DNA from: CAYPLH01 sp964411505
Lineage (GTDB): Bacteria; Bacillota; Clostridia; CAYPLH01; DUMO01
Direction: 5' to 3'
DNA length: 57,973 nucleotides
NCBI GenBank assembly: GCA_964411505.1
Contig: CAYPLH010000022.1
Location: forward strand, 1-57,973
The position numbers and the translations under genes are program-made. Shown in pieces: positions 27,073-34,971 of this stretch. The notes beneath the pieces were generated by a model, which was given only the letters and a program-made list of their open reading frames with translations, had not been told where the DNA came from and ran no database searches. Numbering within the stretch: the first letter of the stretch is position 1; each line of letters opens with the position of its first letter.

Positions 27073-28014
27073 ATGACAAAGAAAATAGCTACCAGACAGG
27101 CGTATGGCGATGCATTGGTTGAGTTTGGAGCGGATGAGCGAATAGTAGTGCTCGATGCCGATCTTTCAAAGTCTACTAAAACTGATGCATTCCAAGCGAA
27201 ATATCCTGAGAGGCATTTTAATATGGGAATCGCAGAAGGAAATATGATGGCAGTTGCGGCAGGTATTGCCACATGTGATAAGATTGTATTTGCATCTAGT
27301 TTTGCAATATTTGCATCAGAAAGAGCCTGCGAGCAGGTTAGAAACTCTATCTGCTATCCAAAGCTCAATGTAAAAATAGGGGCAACCCATGCTGGTATAT
27401 CAGTAGGTGAAGATGGGGCGTCACATCAGTGTTGCGAGGATATTGCAATAATGAGATCCTTTCCCAACATAACAATATTTAGCCCGGCGGATGCGATTGA
27501 AGCAAGGGCTGCTGTAAAAGCTGCAATTGAAATAGATGGTCCTGTATACTTAAGATTGGGAAGACTTAATGTTCCAGTAATAAATGATGAAAATAACTTC
27601 AAATTTGAGCTGGGGAAAGGTGTTACGCTTAAAGAAGGTACCGATGTTACTATAATCTCTACCGGACTTATGACAGAAATGGCACTTGAAGCATGTGAAA
27701 AGCTGAAGGAAGAAGGAATTTCTGCTAGAGTGGTCAATATTCATACCATCAAGCCTTTGGATAACGATATAATTATAAAAGCAGCTAAAGAAACTGGAGC
27801 GCTTGTGGTTGCTGAAGAGCATGTAGCCTTTGGTGGTCTTGGAAGCGCTGTTGCTGAAGTGGTTGTACAAAATTACCCTGTACCTGTAAAAATGGTCAAT
27901 ATGGGTGATAGGTTTGGCAAGTCCGGAAAACCAGACGACTTGTTTAAGATGTATGATCTTACACCCGAAAATATCGTAGAAAAAGCAAAGGAAGCTGTAG
28001 CAGCAAAGAAGTAA
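27073..28014 (+). CDS. Transketolase, C-terminal subunit
   Basis: A 313-residue partner of the preceding subunit: pyrimidine-binding domain (VVLDADLSKSTKTDAF, NMGIAEGNMMAVAAGIA, with the catalytic-type glutamate in GIAEGN) and the C-terminal transketolase domain (EEHVAFGGLGSAVAEVV). The ATG at 27073 lies 1 nt after the upstream stop, with GGAGG 9 nt upstream; a longer reading from 27028 would overlap the other subunit and is unlikely. A strong terminator follows at 28039. Confidence 0.95.
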   Translation: MTKKIATRQAYGDALVEFGADERIVVLDADLSKSTKTDAFQAKYPERHFNMGIAEGNMMAVAAGIATCDKIVFASSFAIFASERACEQVRNSICYPKLNVKIGATHAGISVGEDGASHQCCEDIAIMRSFPNITIFSPADAIEARAAVKAAIEIDGPVYLRLGRLNVPVINDENNFKFELGKGVTLKEGTDVTIISTGLMTEMALEACEKLKEEGISARVVNIHTIKPLDNDIIIKAAKETGALVVAEEHVAFGGLGSAVAEVVVQNYPVPVKMVNMGDRFGKSGKPDDLFKMYDLTPENIVEKAKEAVAAKK

Positions 28015-28038
28015 ATTGATAGATTAGGAAGATATATA

Positions 28039-28088
28039 GGGATGGTTCATGTGCGTCATGTTATGATGCGCATAAACCATCCCTTTTT
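28039..28088 (+). terminator. Rho-independent terminator after transketolase
   Basis: A long stem: GGGATGGTT with AACCATCCC, then ATGTGCGTCAT with ATGATGCGCAT, a 3-nt loop, and TTTTT at 28084-28088. Confidence 0.9.
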
Positions 28089-28157
28089 GGTGTCTAATCA
28101 GAGGTAGCTTTTCTTCAGTTAATATGTTTGAGCTACCTCTGAATAGACACCTTTTTT
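28089..28157. repeat. 63-bp foldback element (short copy of the 252-bp family C), also terminator-like
   Basis: Arms of 21 bp (28089-28109 and 28131-28151) differ at one position and enclose a 21-nt loop, with TTTTTT after. The left arm plus its inner flank match the right end of the 252-bp element at 45253-45504 (complemented). The right arm plus its inner flank match that element's left end. It is therefore an internally deleted sister copy. The remaining spacer to 28457 is AT-rich with no gene. Confidence 0.8.
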
Positions 28158-28457
28158 GTGTTAAGATCCAAGCATTATATTTGGGAATCTATTGACAATT
28201 AGTGATAAATAACATATTGTTAATAAGAACCAAGCAAAAAATGTTATATTACATATGAAATAACCAATAAGTTTTTGATTATTTAAATTGAAAAATACTG
28301 ATGAATGTCTAGGTTGTTTTAAACGCAAAGCAAATCATTAAACTATGAACACATGCAACATTTAAATTTATTAATTCATTCTATAGGTATAGAGAATGGA
28401 TTTTATGAAATAATTGATAGATTATTTTAAGTTAGCGGTGAAGGCGGGTGTTGTAGT

Positions 28458-29012
28458 ATGCTACTTTTCTTAGCGGCAATAGCAGATGAAAACTCAAGGA
28501 GTAAATTAGAAGCTCTGTATGTTAAGTACAGGAAGGATATGTTCAAAGTAGCATATAGAGTTTTAAATGATTATCAACTTGCACAGGATGCAGTACACAT
28601 AGCTTTTATTAAGCTAATGGATAATTTAGAAAAAGTTGATGAAATAGACTGTAACAAAACGAGGGCTTTCGTTGTTATTATTATTAGGAATGTATCAATA
28701 AATTTATACAGAAAGAGAAAAAAACAAAACAACATACTACTTGAGGATATCGAAGAAATTATACCTGATAACAAGGAAATGGTTGAAGAAATGATAATAA
28801 ATGCAGAGATGTTCAGCCTGGTAAAATCAAAAGTTAAAGAACTGCAGCCTCAGTATGCTGATATTATATCTCTCAAGTATTTTTATCACTACTCTGATAG
28901 AGATATAGCAAAACTGCTTGATATTACACATGGAAACGTAAGAGTCAGGCTTCATCGTGCAAAACAGAGCTTGGTAAAGTTACTAGCTCAAGATAGGGAG
29001 TTGAGTAAGTAG
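28458..29012 (+). CDS. RNA polymerase sigma factor, ECF-like (sigma-70 family)
   Basis: A 184-residue small sigma factor. Region 2 spans about residues 18-90 (LYVKYRKDMFKVAYRVLNDYQLAQDAVH, then KTRAFVVIIIRNVSINLYRKRKK); region 4 is about 125-178 (LQPQYADIISLKYFYHYSDRDIAKLL, then VRVRLHRAKQSL). It directs polymerase to alternative promoters. The stop codon overlaps the GTG of the next gene by one base (TAGTG). It is probably held by the DUF4367 membrane protein, though that pairing is inferred from context. Confidence 0.88.
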   Translation: MLLFLAAIADENSRSKLEALYVKYRKDMFKVAYRVLNDYQLAQDAVHIAFIKLMDNLEKVDEIDCNKTRAFVVIIIRNVSINLYRKRKKQNNILLEDIEEIIPDNKEMVEEMIINAEMFSLVKSKVKELQPQYADIISLKYFYHYSDRDIAKLLDITHGNVRVRLHRAKQSLVKLLAQDRELSK

Positions 29013-29761
29013 TGAACAACTTAAATGAAGATAGAGAAAAGGCAAAGGAAAAGGTGCTTGAAGCATTACTTGAATATGTGGGAGCCTGCCATGTTGACGA
29101 TATAACAAATAAAATTCAAGCGGATGACGGACTTGAAGTTTCTGAGTCTTTCATGCAGGAACTAGATTTGAGGATCAGAAAGCTTATTTTTCAGTATAAC
29201 ATAAAATCATCCATACGACGAATCCGTAAAATGACTGTTAATGTGTTTCCAAAGCTAGCAATGTTCTTTTTTGTAGTTATTATAAGTCTATCAATTATGT
29301 TAACCAGTGTTGATGCCTTCAGAGTAAAAGTATTAAACTTTATTATTAATGTGCAAAAAGAGTATACAAGTATAAGTTTAAAAGAAAAAGACCCGGATGT
29401 TTCCCAAAAAGATACTTTAAAAGAGTGGAGTGGTGCGTATTTGCCATCTTACGTTCCAGAAGGCTTTCAGATTTCAAAAATGAACTCGCTCTTGTTAGCA
29501 AAGATTGTCCATTATTCAAATGAAGATGGGCAGGTAATAGTATTCCAACAATATAAAGGGGAAAGCTCTGATATGCGAATCGACACTGAAAATGCAGAAG
29601 TGGAAAAAATATCGATTAATGGTATTGAAGGTCTTTACGTAAAAAAAGGCAAGAACTCAACAATTGTTTGGTATAACGATCACTTTACGTTTTCCCTTAT
29701 GTCTGATTTAGATGAAAATGAACTAGTGAAAATGGCACAAAGTACAGTAATTGTAGAATAG
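29012..29761 (+). CDS. DUF4367 membrane protein, candidate anti-sigma factor
   Basis: A 249-residue protein: a cytoplasmic N-terminal ~85 residues, one transmembrane helix (about 88-108, LAMFFFVVIISLSIMLTSV), and an extracytoplasmic DUF4367-like domain (YLPSYVPEGFQISKMN, VIVFQQYKGES, INGIEGLYVKKG, IVWYNDHFTFSLMS). The domain order and one-base translational coupling to an ECF-like sigma factor match membrane-bound anti-sigma factors in Clostridia. The N-terminus shows no zinc-binding H-x3-C-x2-C motif. Confidence 0.75.
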   Translation: MNNLNEDREKAKEKVLEALLEYVGACHVDDITNKIQADDGLEVSESFMQELDLRIRKLIFQYNIKSSIRRIRKMTVNVFPKLAMFFFVVIISLSIMLTSVDAFRVKVLNFIINVQKEYTSISLKEKDPDVSQKDTLKEWSGAYLPSYVPEGFQISKMNSLLLAKIVHYSNEDGQVIVFQQYKGESSDMRIDTENAEVEKISINGIEGLYVKKGKNSTIVWYNDHFTFSLMSDLDENELVKMAQSTVIVE

Positions 29762-29825
29762 ATGTTTGTAAAATAGAGAATATTTAAAATAACTGTAACA
29801 AATCTCCTCTCTAATTTGTTTATTT

Positions 29826-30010
29826 GTATGAGGGACTAAAGAATGGAGGTTTTGTTTATGTTTAAAATTAGACATGTTATATTGCATATTAGGTCACCTT
29901 GTAGAACATAAAAAGCTCTTTGCTAAACATTAATAACTACTTGGTTGTTGTCAATCTTAATATTTGAATAAGAAGGTGAAACTATAATCTTCGAATATCG
30001 TAAATATTCT
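29826..30010 (+). repeat. 185-bp direct repeat, copy 1 (leader of the 30029 gene)
   Basis: About 90% identical to 31255-31438. It includes AAAGAATGGAGGTTTTG, TTAGGTCACCTTGTAGAAC and TTGAATAAGAAG, and ends just before the ribosome site of the next gene. A 17- to 22-codon frame after GGAGG is open here but stops after four codons in copy 2, so it is not conserved as a peptide. Confidence 0.85.
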
Positions 30011-30028
30011 AAAAGGAGTGCGTAACAT

Positions 30029-30553
30029 ATGTCGAAGGAAAGACAAAGAATTCTTATCATAATTTACTATTTGGTACTTGTAGTAATTGGCGGACGATTG
30101 ATTTTCTTCATTCCAAACGGCAAGTATTTAGGAATATTAAATACTGATAATTTTTTTACGATAAGTTGCACTATTGTTTTATTGAGTATGTTACTAATTT
30201 ATTTCCTTTTAAAATCTAGTCCTATTAAAAAAATGCTTATTAATATGGTTGTAACAATTGTTATTTTCATCGTTGTGGGAGTATACTATTATAGCAATCT
30301 TCCTAAATATACCTATGAGGAAGCTGCGCAAAAAGTAGAAGAAGTAGAAAAAGAATCAGGTAAGAACTCCAAAGTTTATATTCCGGAACATCGTGAAGAC
30401 AAAATTGCTTATAGCTCAGGTTCATTTTTTAAAACAACAAATGATAAATATTTTATTTACCTGAAAAACGGTAATGAAATTTTTATCTACAGATTTGACC
30501 CTTTGAATGGTGAATATGAAATTTACCAAGGAACTAGGAAACTATTAGAGTAA
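30029..30553 (+). CDS. Hypothetical three-helix membrane protein
   Basis: A 174-residue protein I do not recognise. Three hydrophobic segments (about 8-30, 45-65 and 70-92) precede a soluble, charged C-terminal domain (TYEEAAQKVEEVEKESGKNSKVYIPEH ... YFIYLKNGNEIFIYRFDPLNGEYEI) that should face outside. AAAAGGAG lies ~10 nt upstream of the ATG. Its leader is a duplicate of the one before the gene at 31456, so the two are probably controlled together. The C-terminal domain may be a small PepSY-like fold, but that is only an impression. Confidence 0.7.
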   Translation: MSKERQRILIIIYYLVLVVIGGRLIFFIPNGKYLGILNTDNFFTISCTIVLLSMLLIYFLLKSSPIKKMLINMVVTIVIFIVVGVYYYSNLPKYTYEEAAQKVEEVEKESGKNSKVYIPEHREDKIAYSSGSFFKTTNDKYFIYLKNGNEIFIYRFDPLNGEYEIYQGTRKLLE

Positions 30554-30628
30554 CTATGATAACTAATTTATGTGGGGGGTACTGCAGATATCAATTGTAT
30601 GAGTATTTTATTAATGTTAGGAGCCACA

Positions 30629-31065
30629 ATGAGAAAAACAGTATTTAAGATAACCAGTATATTTATATTAATTTCTATTTTAAATGGATGCAGTTCATTA
30701 TTGAAGTATGAAACGAGTAAAGAAAACATTAGTGAAACGAGCATAGAGATACAAAAGTGGATACGAGAAACAAGTTTGAAACCGGAAAATGGTAATATAC
30801 ATATATGTAGGGTAAAAGCAAGTGAAGGTGACATGTATTACCTTTATTTTAATGGAAGCAAATTAGTTAACAATAGTTATACTTCATATGGTTCAGTTGG
30901 AATTAGTCCAATTAAAAAAAAGGATTACGGATAATTATTAAAGAAAAAGAAAGTAAGACGAAACATAAAGATTTGTTTAGAATAATAGTCAAGGATAATA
31001 CAATAGAATATTTTGAAATTAATAAAAAGAGATACTCTATTGATGAAATATATTGCATTGATTAG
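30629..31065 (+). pseudogene. Small lipoprotein gene split by a frameshift at an A8 run
   Basis: The start at 30629 (TTAGGAG upstream) gives a lipoprotein signal peptide: a basic start, hydrophobic core and lipobox LNGC at residue ~20. The 0-frame ends at TAA 30932-30934, giving 101 residues. One base back (-1 frame), the reading continues from GGA at 30922 as good coding sequence (RIIIKEKESKTKHKDLF, FEINKKRYSIDEIYCID) to TAG 31063-31065, about 145 residues in total. The switch lies at AAA AAA AAG (30914-30922), the classic A_AAA_AAG slippery site. It could be a disrupted gene, a sequencing error or genuine frameshifting. Function is unknown. Confidence 0.7.
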
Positions 31066-31254
31066 TGGTTAACCAATATTTAATAACGAAGTTTAAATTA
31101 CAGCAAATTTTCAGTTTAATATGCAGGAGTAATTCCCGATGTTCTGTCATTGATTATTAATGCATTAAAGTTATCAGATGCAATAAAAAAATTTGATTTT
31201 CTAATTCATGAGTGTTTATTGTATAATAAACATACCGAAAGTTGAAAAAAAACA

Positions 31255-31438
31255 GTATGAGGCACTAAAGAATGGAGGTTTTGCTTATGTTTGAAATTTA
31301 ACATGTTATATTGTATATTAGGTCACCTTGTAGAACATAAAAAGCTCTTTGCCAAACGTTAATAACTACTTGATTATTTTCAATCTTAATATTTGAATAA
31401 GAAGTTAAAACTATAATCTTCTAATATCCTTATATTCT
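31255..31438 (+). repeat. 185-bp direct repeat, copy 2 (leader of the SurA-like gene)
   Basis: The sister of 29826-30010, 1.43 kb downstream. It too ends right before the ribosome site (GGGGGAGG) of the next gene. The 190 bp between 31066 and 31254 hold no gene that I can see. Confidence 0.85.
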
Positions 31439-31455
31439 AGGGGGAGGTAGTCCGT

Positions 31456-32067
31456 ATGAAGTTAAACAAAAACACTATAAAAATAGTGATAATGGCGTTG
31501 TCAATCGTTTTCATAACCGCTTTTGTGTATGCCTACCAAAACAATTTTAAATTAATTGGTCAGCAGCAAAAAAGTATCATGAGCAGTAATAATAACATTG
31601 TTGTCGCTAGAATAAACGGATATGAAATAACAAAAAACACTTTTGATGAATACAAATTATTATCAGGTAACAGTAGGTCAGATCAGGAATTGCTTAATCA
31701 GATAATTGAACGCCACTTATTATACCAGGAAGCAACTAAAAAAAACATTAGCATATCTAACGAACAAATTGAGAAAGCATTACAAGAATCCAAATATACT
31801 CTTAATAGAGCTCCTGAACTATACAAGAAAATGTTACAATACTGGGAGGGACTAGGCATGACAGAAGACCAATATTGGGAATATACTAAACCTGTCTATG
31901 AAAAATCATTAATGTGTGGCGAATATAAAGATCAGCTAAAAAGCAACTATAAAGCAACTAGCAAAATAAAAGATACAAAACAATTAAACGACGCTTTTGA
32001 TCAATATTTTAAGGATTTTATTGCTGACCTTAAAAAACAATCAGCAATTGAAATATTTATAAACTGA
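31456..32067 (+). CDS. SurA N-terminal-domain protein, membrane-anchored
   Basis: A 203-residue exported protein. An N-terminal hydrophobic signal/anchor (about 10-28) precedes a helical SurA-N-like chaperone domain: VVARINGYEITKNTFDEYKLL, then LLNQIIERHLLYQEATKKNISI and EQIEKALQE. The parvulin isomerase domain of PrsA/SurA is absent, so it is a chaperone-domain-only form. It may fold or hold exported proteins outside the membrane. It shares a duplicated leader with the gene at 30029. AT-rich accessory context. Confidence 0.75.
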   Translation: MKLNKNTIKIVIMALSIVFITAFVYAYQNNFKLIGQQQKSIMSSNNNIVVARINGYEITKNTFDEYKLLSGNSRSDQELLNQIIERHLLYQEATKKNISISNEQIEKALQESKYTLNRAPELYKKMLQYWEGLGMTEDQYWEYTKPVYEKSLMCGEYKDQLKSNYKATSKIKDTKQLNDAFDQYFKDFIADLKKQSAIEIFIN

Positions 32068-32071
32068 CAAT

Positions 32072-32150
32072 CATAACCGCTATCAAACAGGTGGTTATGG
32101 TTACTCGTATCCCTATATGACATGTTACTGGTCAGCGCCTTTAGGCGCTG
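32072..32150 (+). other. Two hairpins after the SurA-like gene
   Basis: CATAACC/GGTTATG (32072-32078 with 32093-32099) and a compact CAGCGCC-ttta-GGCGCTG (32133-32150). Neither has a T-tract. They may help end transcription. Confidence 0.4.
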
Positions 32151-32240
32151 GATTTCAACTTACCTTCTAATAGTACATAAAAATACTTCATTTTTGCTAT
32201 AGTTGCTCATAATGGTATTCCTCCTTCATGAGTTGTTGTT

Positions 32241-32414
32241 TTAAAACTTTTCAGCTTTATTAATTTTATCAAGGTTATTAATTATTCGAATAACTGAGAA
32301 GTTGCTATAAGAAAACACACAGTTCTCGTCAATGAGCATATCTGCTTCAGGAAAGGAAATATTTACCTTTGAATGCCTATGAAAAACATTTTGAACTAGT
32401 TTTTTCAGAAAAAG
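32241..32414 (-). pseudogene. Gene remnant, C-terminal fragment
   Basis: On the minus strand 57 codons are open from just after a TGA to TAA, with protein-like composition (KKLVQNVFHRHSKVNISF, then DENCVFSYSNFSVIRIINNL). There is no start codon in a sensible place and no ribosome site. It looks like the tail of a decayed gene; I cannot name it. The rest of the 32068-32651 spacer holds no intact gene. Confidence 0.4.
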
Positions 32415-32561
32415 TCATGTTTCTAGACAACCGCTGGTAACGGAGCAACTATAAACAAACTGTTCTTGAAGCTTAATGATTTTTTAATATTTTATTGTCT
32501 CGTTATCTTGGAACATTATGGTAAGTGCTTGTTTTACGCACTCGAATAGTATTAAAACCGC

Positions 32562-32600
32562 TTGACAGACATATAATATAACGGTACAATAAATTGTACA
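32562..32600 (+). promoter_or_regulatory. Promoter and candidate operator of the YefM/YoeB pair
   Basis: TTGACA (32562-32567), a 17-bp spacer and TACAAT (32585-32590). The -10 lies inside a palindrome, GTACAATAAATTGTAC (32584-32599), followed by a TGTACA hexamer (32595-32600). E. coli YefM operators are built around TGTACA, so autoregulation here is likely. Confidence 0.65.
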
Positions 32601-32651
32601 GAATATTGTCAATCATATGTTGTTGCGCATATCCGAAGGGAGGGATATTAT

Positions 32652-32906
32652 ATGTTGGCAGTTAACTATTCGACAATACGAAAAAAACTAAAAGAATATT
32701 GTGATCGTGTTACCGATGACCGGGAAACAGTAATAGTTACTCGGAAAGATGAAAAGAATGTTGTTATTATAAGCCTTGAGGAATACAACACAATGATGAA
32801 AGCCGCAAGAAATGTAGAATACCTTGCAATGATTGATAGATCAATAGAACAGCTTGCATCAGGGAAAGGAACTGTTCATGAGCTGATTGAGGTGGACGAT
32901 GAATAA
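32652..32906 (+). CDS. Antitoxin, Phd/YefM family
   Basis: An 84-residue YefM-type antitoxin: NYSTIRKKLKEYCDRVTDD, then VIVTRKDEKNVVIISLEEYNTM, the family core that dimerises and binds DNA; the C-terminal helix should block the toxin. The ribosome site is GAAGGGAGGG. It overlaps the toxin start by 8 nt. A palindromic operator overlaps its promoter. Confidence 0.92.
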   Translation: MLAVNYSTIRKKLKEYCDRVTDDRETVIVTRKDEKNVVIISLEEYNTMMKAARNVEYLAMIDRSIEQLASGKGTVHELIEVDDE

Positions 32907-33159
32907 AATATGGTCAGACAAATCCTGGGATGATTATTTATCGTGGCAGATTAAGGATAAAAAGGTACTCAAACGTATCAATGAGCTTATAAAAGATATT
33001 GAAAGAAATGGATTATCAAAAGGTATCGGAAAACCTGAGCTTCTAAGGTACCGTAAGGCGTGGAGCAGACGAATCGATCATGAGCACAGGTTAGTTTATA
33101 ATTTTGATGATAACAATAACTTGTGGATTATTTCATGCAAAGGGCATTATGAAGATTGA
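32899..33159 (+). CDS. yoeB: YoeB/Txe-family mRNA interferase toxin
   Basis: An 86-residue RelE-fold RNase that cuts mRNA on the ribosome. It contains KIWSDKSWDDYLSWQIKDKK and ends HRLVYNF...WIISCKGHYED. Residues E47, R64 and H83 correspond to the E. coli catalytic set E46, R65 and H83. The ATG at 32899 (GAGGTGG upstream) lies inside the antitoxin gene. A terminator follows directly. Confidence 0.93.
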   Translation: MNKIWSDKSWDDYLSWQIKDKKVLKRINELIKDIERNGLSKGIGKPELLRYRKAWSRRIDHEHRLVYNFDDNNNLWIISCKGHYED

Positions 33160-33173
33160 TATGTACTGAAATA

Positions 33174-33204
33174 AAGATCATCTGGAATTATGATGGTCTT
33201 TTTT
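33174..33204 (+). terminator. Rho-independent terminator after yoeB
   Basis: AAGATCATC/GATGGTCTT stem (one G-U pair), 9-nt loop, then a T-tract. Confidence 0.75.
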
Positions 33205-33456
33205 CAGCAAAACTTGGAAATCGCAAATATTGGAGAGAAACTCAATATATCCTTAATATATGTATACTATTAGGTTATTTGTATATCTGTTTAATTGTAA
33301 AATAAATTGTTTGTGCACCCTTGTAAACAAGAGCGTCGTTGTAATTATGAAAACAATCGCCGCCGCACACAAATCTCGCCCGACATTCGGTACATAAGCT
33401 CCTGTCCGCACAATAAGTGTTACATATTTCTTCACGGGATGTATAAGTCGATCATA

Positions 33457-33514
33457 AGATTTTATACCTCTTAAAAAATATCATATAGATTTTATACCTC
33501 TTAAAAAATATCAT
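33457..33514 (+). repeat. Two tandem 28-bp repeats upstream of the argD operator
   Basis: AGATTTTATACCTC followed by TTAAAAAATATCAT occurs at 33457-33484 and again, identical, at 33487-33514 (30-bp period). The second copy runs directly into the ARG box region. They may be accessory operator DNA. The rest of 33205-33456 shows nothing clear. Confidence 0.8.
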
Positions 33515-33550
33515 TGCATTTTTATACATTTGGATGTATAATTATAAATA
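33513..33550 (+). promoter_or_regulatory. ArgR double ARG-box operator overlapping the argD promoter
   Basis: Box 1 (33513-33530, ATTGCATTTTTATACATT) matches the Bacillus ARG-box consensus at 16 of 18 positions by my alignment. Box 2 (33533-33550) starts 2 bp later and is weaker. The promoter is inside them: -35 TTGCAT (33514-33519), 17 bp, -10 TATAAT (33537-33542). The argC operator is nearly the same. Confidence 0.8.
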
Positions 33551-33573
33551 TTATTTTTCGGGAGGTTTTTTGT

Positions 33574-34770
33574 ATGCCTTTAAAAGACATTGTCGGGATG
33601 GATAAAAAATATTATATGAATACATTTGGAGACAGGACCCCCGTATGTTTCGAGTACGGTAAGGGTATAAATCTTTGGGATACTGAAGGAAAAAAGTATT
33701 ATGACTTTTTTTCCGGAATTGCGGTAAGCTCGCTTGGTCATGCACATCCGAATCTAGTTAATGCAATTAAAGCGCAAGCAGAAAAGCTTATACATTGTTC
33801 GAGCCTCTATTATGTAGAATCCCAGGCTTTGCTGGCTAAAAAATTGGTTGAGAACTCGTGTGCTGAAAGGGTTTTCTTTTCTAACAGCGGTGCTGAGGCA
33901 AACGATGGCGCAATAAAGCTTGTACGAATGCACTTTAGAAAAAAAGGGGAGCCACAAAAGCATGAGATTATATCTCTTAAGCAGTCATTTCATGGTAGGT
34001 CAATTACTACAATGTCTGCTACAGGGCAGGAAAAATACAGAGAACAATGTAAACCGCTCACTCCTGGCTTTAAGTTTGCACCTCGGGATGACTTTGATGC
34101 CCTTTTGGCTGAGGTATCTTTGAATACAGCAGCTATAATTGTTGAAGTTATACAAGGTGAAGGCGGCGTAAATCCGCTAGGTAAGGAATATATGAAGAAT
34201 ATGAGAAAGCTTTGTGATGAGAAAAATATTTTTCTTATCATAGATGAAGTTCAATGTGGAATTGGTAGAACCGGAAAAATGTTTGGATTTGAGCATTTTG
34301 ATATAGAACCGGATATATTTACTCTAGCAAAGGGATTAGGCGGCGGTGTACCCATCGGTGCAATTCTTGCAAAAGGATCGGCAGCTAAGACTTTTACCCC
34401 GGGCGACCATGGTTCAACCTTTGGTGGCAATCCGCTTGCATGCTCTGCTGCCCTTGCAGTCGTGAATACTATTCTGGAGGATGGGTTGGTAGAGAATTCA
34501 GCCGTTATGGGTGAATATTTTAACCATAAGTTGAATGAATTATCAAAAAAACATAATATTATTTCCGAGGTACGCGGCAAGGGGCTGATGATTGGGGTTC
34601 AGCTTGAGGAAGATAAGGCAACCGAAATAAAGAATGAATGCTTTAAGGAAGGTTTTCTTATAGGTACTGCCGGAGAGAATATTTTGAGGATACTTCCTCC
34701 ATTGATAATAAGTGAGGGAGACATTGACCTGTTTATAGGAATGCTGGATAAGGTGCTTGCAGTTACGTGA
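33574..34770 (+). CDS. argD: Acetylornithine aminotransferase
   Basis: A 398-residue class III PLP aminotransferase making N-acetylornithine from the semialdehyde. It has YYDFFSGIAVSSLGHAHP, the PLP-binding FSNSGAEANDGAIKL, HGRSITTMSATG, LIIDEVQCGIGRTGKMFGFEHF and the PLP-lysine region LAKGLGGGVPIGAIL, followed by HGSTFGGNPLACSA. The ATG at 33574 has GGGAGG 8 nt upstream. It heads argD-carA-carB-argF behind an ArgR-type operator. Surrounding arginine genes favour ArgD over a GABA or ornithine aminotransferase. Confidence 0.95.
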   Translation: MPLKDIVGMDKKYYMNTFGDRTPVCFEYGKGINLWDTEGKKYYDFFSGIAVSSLGHAHPNLVNAIKAQAEKLIHCSSLYYVESQALLAKKLVENSCAERVFFSNSGAEANDGAIKLVRMHFRKKGEPQKHEIISLKQSFHGRSITTMSATGQEKYREQCKPLTPGFKFAPRDDFDALLAEVSLNTAAIIVEVIQGEGGVNPLGKEYMKNMRKLCDEKNIFLIIDEVQCGIGRTGKMFGFEHFDIEPDIFTLAKGLGGGVPIGAILAKGSAAKTFTPGDHGSTFGGNPLACSAALAVVNTILEDGLVENSAVMGEYFNHKLNELSKKHNIISEVRGKGLMIGVQLEEDKATEIKNECFKEGFLIGTAGENILRILPPLIISEGDIDLFIGMLDKVLAVT

Positions 34771-34971
34771 TGGAAATTCATTCCATGCGAACTTTTTGTT
34801 ATGTGATAAGAATTAATTATATGTAGACTTTCAGTGGTTAAATGAATTTTATCACTTTAGCACTAAAGTAAGTTTATAAATACCGGAATGTTTACCGGAT
34901 TTTTATCAAGATAAGCTGCTAAGGCATATAGAATGATCAGGTAAATGAAATTTATATGAGGAAGTGTGTTA

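Noticed and set aside
29842..29910. A 22-codon leader peptide in the first 185-bp repeat
   Set aside because: In the second repeat the same frame is closed by a stop after a few codons, so the peptide is not conserved.
32160..32210. A 16-codon minus-strand frame after AAGGAGGAATACC
   Set aside because: The ribosome site is good, but the peptide is very short, unrecognised and sits among gene remnants. I cannot support it as a gene.
34771..34971. An ARG box in front of carA
   Set aside because: AATGAATTTTATCAC and AATGAAATTTATATGA match the consensus only weakly, far less than the argD and argC sites; there is no paired box.
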